This document shows positions 1-6,599 of a stretch of DNA of 11,977 bases, piece after piece. Numbering within the stretch: position 1 is the first letter of the stretch; every line of letters begins with the position of its first letter. A program made the translations under genes and the position numbers. Source of the DNA: Lutibacter sp. (GTDB lineage: Bacteria > Bacteroidota > Bacteroidia > Flavobacteriales > Flavobacteriaceae). The notes under the pieces were generated by a model that was given only the letters and a program-made list of their open reading frames with translations, was not told where the DNA came from and searched no databases. The stretch is taken from contig JAKIVA010000065.1 in assembly GCA_021647265.1 (NCBI GenBank), positions 1-11,977 on the forward strand, read 5' to 3'.

Positions 1-99
1 TCCTAATTTTGTATTTGAGCCGTCCCAAAACAAATCATTTGAACCGGATAAAACACCTGAAGCAGACCAAAATGTTACTTGACTTGCCGAGCCATTACC
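1..99 (-). repeat. Surface-protein module, copy 2 of 2
   Basis: This is the second copy of the ~33-residue module described at 277-375. It codes for residues 200-232, ending NDLFWDGSNTKLG, and is cut exactly at the window edge. More copies may follow outside the window. Confidence 0.55.
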
Positions 100-696
100 G
101 GTTATTGTTGAACTTGCTGATAAAGAAATCCATGATGAACCGTCATATCCTAAGAAATCGGATCCGTTATATTGAATAGTGCCTGCAGTTGTACTCGAAG
201 CATTTCCCAAAACAATAGCACCGTTATTACTTGCATCTTTAATATCCAATCTTTCGCGTTGTGTATTGGTGCCTAAGCCTAATCTTGTATTGGTAGCGTC
301 CCAGAACAAATCATTTGTACCGGTAATAGTACTTGAGCTATTCCAATATGCAAGTTGTCCGTTTGAACCGGAACCAAAAACATTGCCTGCCAATCCGGAG
401 ACCAAATCAACCCAATCGGGATTTGCAGCATCTCCTTGATTGTACTGAAATTTATCATTATCGGTATTGTAAATAACCAAGCCTTTTGCAGGACTTGCAA
501 TAATGTTACGTTGAATTGTTGTCATTCTCGGTATTAACAAACCTCTTGAAGTAGAATATAATTCCAGTAAAGATGAATTATCCGGATTTGTAGTTCCTAT
601 CCCTACATTATCGGTTTGGGCAAATACTGAACTTGGAAAAGTTAATTTAAGCATTAACAAAACAGAAATGAAAAGTAAAAACGAATGAAATTTCAT
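1..696 (-). CDS. Secreted repeat-containing surface protein, N-terminal part (cut by window edge)
   Basis: This is the distal part of the long minus-strand frame, which reads best as an independent gene starting at ATG 696. The first ~26 residues are a clear signal peptide: MKFH, then a hydrophobic stretch (SFLLFISVLLMLKLTF), then a cleavage site at VFA/Q. The mature protein begins with NVGIGTTNPD and then RGLLIPRMT (residues 51-59), followed by KGLVIYNTDNDKFQYN. This opening recurs in large Bacteroidota surface proteins and tail-fibre-like proteins whose repeats precede a C-terminal anchoring or self-cleaving domain. Two copies of a ~33-residue module ending NDLFWDxxNTxLG lie at residues 108-140 and 200-232. 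Composition is Ser/Thr/Asn/Gly-rich. Codons such as CCG, ACC, CGC and GGC are commoner than in neighbouring genes, and GC is about 38%. No function can be given beyond a probable cell-surface or extracellular role. The protein continues past base 1. Confidence 0.72.
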   Translation of the reverse strand, partial: MKFHSFLLFISVLLMLKLTFPSSVFAQTDNVGIGTTNPDNSSLLELYSTSRGLLIPRMTTIQRNIIASPAKGLVIYNTDNDKFQYNQGDAANPDWVDLVSGLAGNVFGSGSNGQLAYWNSSSTITGTNDLFWDATNTRLGLGTNTQRERLDIKDASNNGAIVLGNASSTTAGTIQYNGSDFLGYDGSSWISLSASSTITGNGSASQVTFWSASGVLSGSNDLFWDGSNTKLG

Positions 697-2982
697 CTCA
701 GATGGTTTACTAAAAAATAAATTTATATTTTTAAGTAATTGTCTTTCACTTTGTTTAGCAATTTTATATATCGCTTCAAAAGTGACTGCATCATCTAATA
801 ATAGGGCGAAATCGCGACGTACCGCTGGGTATTTAGGAATATCTTTAAACGTAATTTTGTTACGTTTTACACTGTCTAAAATATTATCCCAATTAAAATC
901 AGCAAATAACACATCTTGGGAAATATCAAAATATTTTAGTATCGGTTTCTTTATCAAACCAAAATCTACTAATTTGGTTTTGCCTAAATTTAAAGATAAC
1001 CCTTCACTAAATAAATCATTTTTAATAGGTAACTCATTGAATCTAGAAACCCCTAAACGTTCTAATAACGATAGCACAGATCCTTTTAAGAAAAAGAAAT
1101 CACTTTTCGCGTTTGAAGAATGCCAATTTTCTTGAGTCCTATTTCCGGTATTAAATAATGTTAGGTGTTTATATTCTTCTCTAGAATCGTTGTAATTATG
1201 ATATGTTTTGCCAAATTCAAAAAACTTTAAATCGGCACGTTTTCTATTGATGTTATATTTTAAAGCCTCTAAGCCAGAAAATAATAAGGATTGTCTTAAA
1301 ACGGACAAGTCGTTGCTTAAAGGGTTAAGCATTGTAATATTGTGTTCCTCCTTTAATTGCTCACTTAATGCCACATAGTTTGGGGTAGCTAGCGAATTAG
1401 AAAGAATTTCATAATAGCCTTGAGATGCTAATTGATTTCCTATAACATTTTGAATTTTATGATCTTCAAAACGTGATGTTTTGGATATAGAAGCGTTTAA
1501 TTTTTCAGTTATCTTAATATTGTTATAACCGTAAACTCTTAAAATTTCCTCAATAATATCAGCTTCTCGCTGTACATCGTTTCTATATGCTGGGACAGTT
1601 AAACCTAAACCAGTTTCGGTAACATTATTAACTTTAATGTCTAGAGAGGTTAAAATACTTTTAATCGTTTCTCGAGGAATTTCTTCGCCAATTAGTTTTT
1701 TTGCATTATCAAAACTTAGTCGAACTTGAAAATCTTCAATTTTGTTCGGATAAATATCAACTAAGTCACTTGTGATTTCTCCGCCTGCAAGTTCTTGAAT
1801 TAATAGCGCAGCACGTTTTAATGCATACTCCGTAATATTAGGATCAATACCACGTTCAAACCTAAAAGAAGCATCTGTATTTAATGCATGTCTTTTTGCT
1901 GTTTTCCGAATAGTAACTGGATTAAAATAGGCACTTTCTAAAAAAATTGAAGTAGTATTATTTGTTACTCCAGAATCAATTCCTCCAAAAACACCAGCAA
2001 TACATAAAGGTTCTTCATTTCCGTTACAAATCATTAAATCATCCTCATGTAACAAACGCTCAACTCCATCAAGAGTCGTAAATTTAGTCCCACTTGGTAA
2101 TGTTTTTACAATTATTTTATTCCCTTTCATCTTAGAAGCATCAAAAGCGTGTAAAGGTTGTCCTAATTCGTGTAATACATAATTAGTTACATCAACTATA
2201 TTGTTTATAGGTGTTAAACCAATGGCTTTTAATTTGGTTTGAAGCCATTCAGGAGAATCTTTAACCGTTACATCTGAGATTGTAACGCCAACATAACGAG
2301 GTGCTTTATCTATATCTTCAACCGCTACATCAAATTTTAATGTTCTGTCATCTACCCTAAAATCACTTACAGAAGGTGAAATTAACTCTAAGGCAATTTC
2401 TTTGTGTAATAAACCTGCACGTAAATCTCTCGCTACGCCAAAATGACTCATTGCGTCAGCACGATTAGGAGTTAGTCCAATTTCAAAAACTTTGTCAGAT
2501 TCTATTTGAAATACTTCAGCAGCTTTTGTGCCAGCTTTAATAGCATTATCTAATACTAAAATTCCGTCATGACTACTTCCCAAACCAAGTTCATCTTCGG
2601 CACAAATCATTCCACAACTTTCTTCACCACGTATGTTGCCTTTTTTAATTTTGAAGCCTTTCCCTTTATCATCATATAAAGTGGAACCTATAGTTACTAC
2701 AGGTACTGTTTGACCCGCAGCTACATTTGGAGCTCCACAAACAATTTGTACTGGTTCTCCATTTCCTAAATCTACCGTTGTTACTTTTAATCTATCCGCA
2801 TTTGGGTGTTGTTCACAAGTTAACACCTTTCCTATAACAACTCCTTCTAGACTTCCTTTTATAGACTCCACAGTTTCAATTCCTTCAACTTCAAGCCCTA
2901 AATCGGTTAACAATTCACCTGTTTTTTCCGCTTCCCAATCAATTTTTAAAAATTGTTTTAACCAATTGTATGATATTTTCAT
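1..2982 (-). CDS. pheT: Phenylalanyl-tRNA synthetase beta subunit, C-terminally truncated and fused in frame to a surface-protein reading frame
   Basis: PheT pairs with PheS in the cytoplasmic alpha2beta2 enzyme that charges tRNA-Phe. The frame opens at ATG 2982 (MKISYNWLKQFL, a typical PheT start) and has no stop down to base 1 (994 codons). Visible parts: an EMAP/OB-like tRNA-binding domain at ~39-150 (HPNADRLKV at 59-67); the B3/B4 region at ~210-385 (NNIVDVTNYV near 260, RFERGID at 374-380); the B5 domain ending in READIIEEI with YGYNNI at ~472-489; the catalytic-like core at ~490-705; and the start of the B8 anticodon-binding domain (IPKYPAVRRDFALLL) from ~715. After KNINLF (residue ~756) the match stops. 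Six unrelated residues follow, then Met763 begins a signal peptide. Flavobacterial PheT is usually about 808 residues, so about 50 are missing. PheT identity is certain; whether the fusion is real is doubtful. An automatic caller would report one partial gene here. Confidence 0.88.
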   Translation of the reverse strand, partial: MKISYNWLKQFLKIDWEAEKTGELLTDLGLEVEGIETVESIKGSLEGVVIGKVLTCEQHPNADRLKVTTVDLGNGEPVQIVCGAPNVAAGQTVPVVTIGSTLYDDKGKGFKIKKGNIRGEESCGMICAEDELGLGSSHDGILVLDNAIKAGTKAAEVFQIESDKVFEIGLTPNRADAMSHFGVARDLRAGLLHKEIALELISPSVSDFRVDDRTLKFDVAVEDIDKAPRYVGVTISDVTVKDSPEWLQTKLKAIGLTPINNIVDVTNYVLHELGQPLHAFDASKMKGNKIIVKTLPSGTKFTTLDGVERLLHEDDLMICNGNEEPLCIAGVFGGIDSGVTNNTTSIFLESAYFNPVTIRKTAKRHALNTDASFRFERGIDPNITEYALKRAALLIQELAGGEITSDLVDIYPNKIEDFQVRLSFDNAKKLIGEEIPRETIKSILTSLDIKVNNVTETGLGLTVPAYRNDVQREADIIEEILRVYGYNNIKITEKLNASISKTSRFEDHKIQNVIGNQLASQGYYEILSNSLATPNYVALSEQLKEEHNITMLNPLSNDLSVLRQSLLFSGLEALKYNINRKRADLKFFEFGKTYHNYNDSREEYKHLTLFNTGNRTQENWHSSNAKSDFFFLKGSVLSLLERLGVSRFNELPIKNDLFSEGLSLNLGKTKLVDFGLIKKPILKYFDISQDVLFADFNWDNILDSVKRNKITFKDIPKYPAVRRDFALLLDDAVTFEAIYKIAKQSERQLLKNINLFFSKPSEMKFHSFLLFISVLLMLKLTFPSSVFAQTDNVGIGTTNPDNSSLLELYSTSRGLLIPRMTTIQRNIIASPAKGLVIYNTDNDKFQYNQGDAANPDWVDLVSGLAGNVFGSGSNGQLAYWNSSSTITGTNDLFWDATNTRLGLGTNTQRERLDIKDASNNGAIVLGNASSTTAGTIQYNGSDFLGYDGSSWISLSASSTITGNGSASQVTFWSASGVLSGSNDLFWDGSNTKLG
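277..375 (-). repeat. Surface-protein module, copy 1 of 2
   Basis: This codes for residues 108-140 of the surface protein: a Gly/Ser start, a LAYW core, TITG, then NDLFWDATNTRLG. The second copy is at 1-99 (residues 200-232) with VTFW in the core and NDLFWDGSNTKLG at the end. The DNA is also recognisably related between copies (AAATGATTTGTT is shared), consistent with internal duplication. The spacing between copies is 92 residues, so the real repeat unit may be this long and include the intervening sequence. Confidence 0.6.
697..720 (-). other. Junction between truncated pheT and the surface-protein gene
   Basis: Reading the minus strand, PheT-like sequence ends at the codons for N-L-F (723-715). 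It is followed by codons for F-S-K-P-S-E and then ATG 696. The six codons look like the untranslated leader of the surface gene read through by chance. The break lies in an AT-only run (712-729 contains no G or C), the kind of low-complexity stretch where either recombination or a short-overlap assembly error could join unrelated DNA. No stop codon, terminator or promoter separates the two parts. Confidence 0.75.
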
Positions 2983-3005
2983 CCTTTATACTTTGTTTCG
3001 ATTTG

Positions 3006-3013
3006 CAAAGATA
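3006..3013 (-). promoter_or_regulatory. Bacteroidota -7 promoter element for pheT
   Basis: The minus strand reads TATCTTTG, a full match to TAnnTTTG, about 24 bases before the pheT ATG at 2982. This gives a leader of under 20 bases. I see no TTG at the usual 19-23 base spacing upstream, so the -33 part is weak or absent. The same 12 bases TATCTTTGCAAA occur before the methyltransferase gene at 5305. Confidence 0.6.
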
Positions 3014-3069
3014 AAAAATAGAATTAAGTTGTTGAATTGTTTGACTGTTTATTTGTTATTAAAGATTTT

Positions 3070-3114
3070 GAATGATTCGGTAGTTACGAACGCAGTGAAG
3101 CAATCTTATGATTG
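3070..3114. repeat. Possible remnant of a dispersed intergenic repeat
   Basis: This lies in the recG-pheT gap. The stretch ACGAACGCAGTGAAGCAATC (3086-3105) is richer in GC than the surrounding spacer. From memory it resembles a widely dispersed Bacteroidota intergenic repeat of the form GCGAACGCAGTGAAGCAATCT. A small hairpin, CAATC-TTAT-GATTG, follows at 3101-3114. It could serve as part of a weak terminator for recG, but there is no clear T-run. The call rests on recollection and on one copy only. Confidence 0.35.
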
Positions 3115-3124
3115 AAACTGCTGT

Positions 3125-5230
3125 TTAACTAATATTTGACCAAATAATACTGTTTTTACTTAGCTCTTGATAGGCTTGTCTGATAAAAATATTCTCTGAA
3201 GCTTTTAACAAAGGGTCAATTGTTAGTAAATCAATTGCCGACTTTCTGGCTGTTTTCAGTAGTTGAGCATCTTTAACAATATCAGCAATTCGTAAATTTA
3301 AAACGCCACTTTGTTGGGTGCCCATTAAATTCCCTGGGCCACGTAATTTTAAATCTACTTCGGCAATTTTAAAACCATCACTAGTATTTACCATCGTTTC
3401 TATTCTAGTTTTAGCATCAGATGTCAATTTAAAACTTGTCATTAAAATACAAAAACTTTGTGTAGCACCACGACCTACTCTACCGCGCAATTGATGCAGT
3501 TGAGATAAACCAAAACGCTCTGCACTTTCAATCACCATAACGCTTGCGTTGGGTATATTAACACCTACTTCAATCACCGTAGTAGCCACCATTATTTGCG
3601 TTTCTCCTTTTATAAAACGCTGCATTTCAAACTCCTTATCTGCTGGTTTCATTTTCCCATGTACAATACTAATCTGATATTTAGGTAATGGAAATTCTCG
3701 AGAAATACTTTCGTAACCATCCATTAAATCTTTATAATCCATTGCTTCAGATTCATTTATTAATGGATACACAATATAAACCTGATGGCCTTTTGCTATT
3801 TCATCTTTTAAAAATTTAAAAACTGATAGTCGGTTAGCATCGTATCTGTGCGCTGTTTTCACTTCCTTTCTGCCTGGAGGTAATTCATCAATCACAGAAA
3901 TATCTAAATCTCCATAAACACTCATAGCTAATGTTCTAGGTATTGGCGTTGCAGTCATTACTAAAATATGAGGTGGCAGCGTATTCTTTTCCCACAATTT
4001 CGAACGCTGAGCTACTCCAAAACGGTGTTGTTCATCAATAATAGCAATCCCCAAATTTTTAAATTTTACTTTATCTTCAATAAGTGCATGTGTTCCAATT
4101 AAAATATTTAATTCACCTAATTCCAGTTGCTTATGAATTACTTTTCTATCTTTCGTTTTTACGGAACCTGTTAGTAATTTTATGGTAATGTTCATACCTT
4201 CTAAAAGCTCTACTAACGAGTTATAGTGCTGCGTAGCTAAAATTTCAGTTGGCGCCATTAAAGCTGCCTGATAGCCATTATCTATGGCTATTAACATTGT
4301 TAATAAAGCTACAATTGTTTTTCCCGACCCAACATCACCTTGTAATAATCGATTCATTTGAGCTTTTGAACCTAGATCTTTTCTAATTTCTTTTAACACT
4401 TTTTTTTGCGCACTCGTTAAATCAAATGGCAATTTATTTTTATAAAAATTGTTGAAATGCGCTCCTACTTTTTCAAAATTAAAACCTTTAATTTTTACTT
4501 TTCTAACAATTTTTTTTCTGATTAGTTGCAACTGAATAAAAAATAGTTCTTCAAATTTTAATCGTTGCTGTGCCTTTGTTAATAAACTCTGATTTTTTGG
4601 AAAATGAATGTTAAACAAGGCTTCGCTTTTAGAAATCAAACCTAATTTATCAATAATTGATTTTGATAGTGTTTCTTTAAATTTTAACCCTAATTCTTCG
4701 AATAAATGTTGAATCATTTTTGAAACTAACCTATTTGACACCCCTTTATTAGTGAGTTTTTCAGTAGAAGAATATATAGGTTGCATGGCTGTTCTTAAAC
4801 TTTTTTTATAGCTTTCAAGCAATTCCAATTCGGGGTGCGCCATTGAAAATACCCCGTTAAAATAATTAACTTTACCAAAAATAACATACGGTGTATTTAT
4901 TTTTAAAGAATCTTTTAGCCATTTAATTCCTCTAAACCAAACCAGTTCCATAAACCCTGTTTCGTCTCTAAAAGTAGCAACTAACCTACTTCCTCTCTTT
5001 TGTTGAACAGTTTTAATATTGGTTATTTTTCCAATTAGTTGAATTTCTGAAGAGTTTTGTTGTAACTGATTAATTTTTAAAAATTGTGTTCTATCAATAT
5101 ACCTATTAGGAAAAAAATGAAGTAAATCGTTAAAAGTATGTATCCCTAATTCTGTTTTTAACAAATCTGCTCGGTTGGGGCCAACACCTTTTAAATATGA
5201 AATTGAAGTATTTAAATTATATAATGGCAT
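3125..5230 (-). CDS. recG: ATP-dependent DNA helicase RecG
   Basis: RecG is a superfamily 2 double-stranded DNA translocase that remodels stalled replication forks and branch-migrates Holliday junctions and R-loops. The 701-residue length is normal. In order: an N-terminal helix-hairpin-like region (LKGVGPNRADLL, residues 13-24); a wedge/OB-fold domain at ~60-150; helicase motif I GDVGSGKT at 298-305; APTEIL at 326-331; a DEQH box at 399-402 followed by RFG; motif III TATPIPRT at 426-433; motif V ATTVIEVGVNIP at ~549-560; motif VI QLRGRVGRG at 580-588; and the C-terminal translocation (TRG) region with LRGPGNLMGTQQSG at 629-642. Every catalytic motif is intact. The start MPLYNLN fits flavobacterial relatives, and a promoter-like element lies just upstream. 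It stands alone, divergent from the methyltransferase gene and upstream of pheT on the same strand with its own spacer. Confidence 0.97.
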   Translation of the reverse strand: MPLYNLNTSISYLKGVGPNRADLLKTELGIHTFNDLLHFFPNRYIDRTQFLKINQLQQNSSEIQLIGKITNIKTVQQKRGSRLVATFRDETGFMELVWFRGIKWLKDSLKINTPYVIFGKVNYFNGVFSMAHPELELLESYKKSLRTAMQPIYSSTEKLTNKGVSNRLVSKMIQHLFEELGLKFKETLSKSIIDKLGLISKSEALFNIHFPKNQSLLTKAQQRLKFEELFFIQLQLIRKKIVRKVKIKGFNFEKVGAHFNNFYKNKLPFDLTSAQKKVLKEIRKDLGSKAQMNRLLQGDVGSGKTIVALLTMLIAIDNGYQAALMAPTEILATQHYNSLVELLEGMNITIKLLTGSVKTKDRKVIHKQLELGELNILIGTHALIEDKVKFKNLGIAIIDEQHRFGVAQRSKLWEKNTLPPHILVMTATPIPRTLAMSVYGDLDISVIDELPPGRKEVKTAHRYDANRLSVFKFLKDEIAKGHQVYIVYPLINESEAMDYKDLMDGYESISREFPLPKYQISIVHGKMKPADKEFEMQRFIKGETQIMVATTVIEVGVNIPNASVMVIESAERFGLSQLHQLRGRVGRGATQSFCILMTSFKLTSDAKTRIETMVNTSDGFKIAEVDLKLRGPGNLMGTQQSGVLNLRIADIVKDAQLLKTARKSAIDLLTIDPLLKASENIFIRQAYQELSKNSIIWSNIS

Positions 5231-5246
5231 TCATTTTATTTAAACA

Positions 5247-5277
5247 CGAAGGTAATAATTCAAACAGCAATAAACAA
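5247..5277 (-). promoter_or_regulatory. Promoter for recG
   Basis: The minus strand reads TACCTTCG (5254-5247), one base off TAnnTTTG, with TTG at 5277-5275 exactly 20 bases upstream. This matches the Bacteroidota -33/-7 layout. The predicted leader before ATG 5230 is only about 10 bases. Confidence 0.5.
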
Positions 5278-5304
5278 TTACAAATTTAATAGTTACAAAT
5301 TGCG

Positions 5305-5312
5305 TATCTTTG
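5305..5312 (+). promoter_or_regulatory. -7 promoter element for the rRNA methyltransferase gene
   Basis: TATCTTTG is a perfect TAnnTTTG match ending 18 bases before ATG 5331. It sits back to back with the recG promoter in a 100-base divergent spacer, so the two genes have separate, closely packed start sites. No good TTG lies at the expected -33 position. Confidence 0.6.
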
Positions 5313-5330
5313 CAAACTTAAATTTTTCAA

Positions 5331-6539
5331 ATGAGGTTACATAGAAACTTAGTATACACGGTTATTGATTCAATAAAACTTATTTTTAACGAGGGAGAAT
5401 ATGCAGATAAAGTTGTTCAAAAAGCATTAAAAAGAGATGCTCGATGGGGAGCTAGAGATCGTAAATTTGTAGCCGAAACTATTTATGAAATGGTACGCTG
5501 GAAACGTTTATACAATGAAATTGCCTCCACAAAATCTCATTATACAACCGAAAATATTTGGAAAAATTTTGCTGTTTTTGCTGTTTTAAAAGGTTATAAA
5601 TTACCAGACTGGAATCAATTGCAAGGTGTACCTGTTAGAAGAATTAAAGGTAAATTTGACGAACTTCAAAAAACAAGAGTTTTTAAAGAATCTATCCCTG
5701 ATTGGATGGATGAAATTGGAGTTGCTGAATTAGGAGAAAAACATTGGGACAAAGAAATTAATGCCTTAAATAAACAAGCTGAGGTTATTTTACGTACCAA
5801 TACACTTAGAACAACTAAAAATTCTCTTCAAAAAAAATTAGCAGAAGAAGGTATTGCTACCGAATTTATCTCTGGATATCCAGATGCTTTACGGTTGGTG
5901 GAACGTGCAAATGTTTTTAGAACAAAATGCTTTAAAGACGGGTTGTTTGAAGTGCAAGATGCCTCTTCTCAGTTGGTTGCAGCATATTTAGATGTGAAGC
6001 CTGGAATGCGTGTTATTGATACATGTGCTGGTGCTGGTGGAAAAACATTACACTTAGCAGCACTAATGGAAAATAAGGGACAAATTATTGCAACCGATAT
6101 TTATGAGAGTAAATTAAAAAAATTAAAAATACGTACACGCAGAGCTGGTGCACATAATATTACAACCAAAGTAATTGAATCTTCAAAAGTGATAAAGAAA
6201 ATGAAAGGTACAGCAGACAGAGTTTTAATTGATGCTCCTTGCAGTGGAATTGGTGTATTAAGAAGAAATCCAGATAGTAAGTGGAAATTACAACCTGAAT
6301 TTGTTGAAAACATAATTAAAACCCAAGCTGAGATTATAGAAAGCTATGCTAAACTTGTTAAAAATGGCGGAAAATTAGTGTATGCAACATGTTCAATTTT
6401 ACCTTCAGAAAACGAAAAACAAGTAAAAAACTTTATAAAAAACAACCCAAATTATAAACTTTTAAAAGACCGTAAAGTCTCACCTTTCAAATCTGGTTAC
6501 GATGGATTTTATATGGCTTTATTGGAACGTATTAATTAA
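5331..6539 (+). CDS. RsmB/NSUN-family rRNA cytosine-C5 methyltransferase
   Basis: This predicted cytoplasmic enzyme uses S-adenosylmethionine to methylate C5 of a cytosine in RNA, most likely 16S rRNA as for RsmB. In the 402 residues, ~1-140 form an NusB-like helical N-terminal domain and ~150-400 the Rossmann methyltransferase domain. SAM motif I is DTCAGAGGKT (230-239). ATDIYESKL (254-262) carries the acidic residue expected to bind the ribose. Motif IV is DAPCSGIGVLRRNPD (301-315) with Cys304, and motif VI is YATCS (351-355) with Cys354, the family's nucleophile. Both cysteines are present, so the enzyme looks active. FEVQDASSQL (207-216) is also typical. It is a little shorter than E. coli RsmB (429 residues). 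The family is sure, but the exact target base is inferred, so I leave the symbol empty. It is preceded by its own promoter and followed after 60 bases by the secreted nuclease. Confidence 0.93.
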   Translation: MRLHRNLVYTVIDSIKLIFNEGEYADKVVQKALKRDARWGARDRKFVAETIYEMVRWKRLYNEIASTKSHYTTENIWKNFAVFAVLKGYKLPDWNQLQGVPVRRIKGKFDELQKTRVFKESIPDWMDEIGVAELGEKHWDKEINALNKQAEVILRTNTLRTTKNSLQKKLAEEGIATEFISGYPDALRLVERANVFRTKCFKDGLFEVQDASSQLVAAYLDVKPGMRVIDTCAGAGGKTLHLAALMENKGQIIATDIYESKLKKLKIRTRRAGAHNITTKVIESSKVIKKMKGTADRVLIDAPCSGIGVLRRNPDSKWKLQPEFVENIIKTQAEIIESYAKLVKNGGKLVYATCSILPSENEKQVKNFIKNNPNYKLLKDRKVSPFKSGYDGFYMALLERIN

Positions 6540-6563
6540 CTTTCAAATTTCAAATATAAATTT

Positions 6564-6571
6564 TATATTTA
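6564..6571 (+). promoter_or_regulatory. Possible -7 element for the secreted endonuclease gene
   Basis: TATATTTA is one base off TAnnTTTG, 28 bases before ATG 6600 in the 60-base gap after the methyltransferase stop. No convincing TTG lies upstream, so cotranscription with the methyltransferase remains possible. Confidence 0.35.
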
Positions 6572-6599
6572 CCGCCGAAATAATTTGAAATTCCCCTTA

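Noticed and set aside
179..500. Short open frames on both strands (179-439 plus, 279-500 minus)
   Set aside because: They overlap the surface-protein frame, which has a signal peptide and repeats. These are shadows in other frames.
782..1135. Plus-strand open frame of 117 codons
   Set aside because: It lies antisense inside the well-matched pheT frame, has no family features and no ribosome site.
3101..3114. Small hairpin as a rho-independent terminator for recG
   Set aside because: It has only a 5-base AT-rich stem and no T-run after it on the recG strand. Too weak to call.
6585..6599. TTG start giving five extra residues to the endonuclease
   Set aside because: ATG 6600 begins a clean signal peptide (MKKLLLFLF). 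The extension adds MKFPL without benefit.
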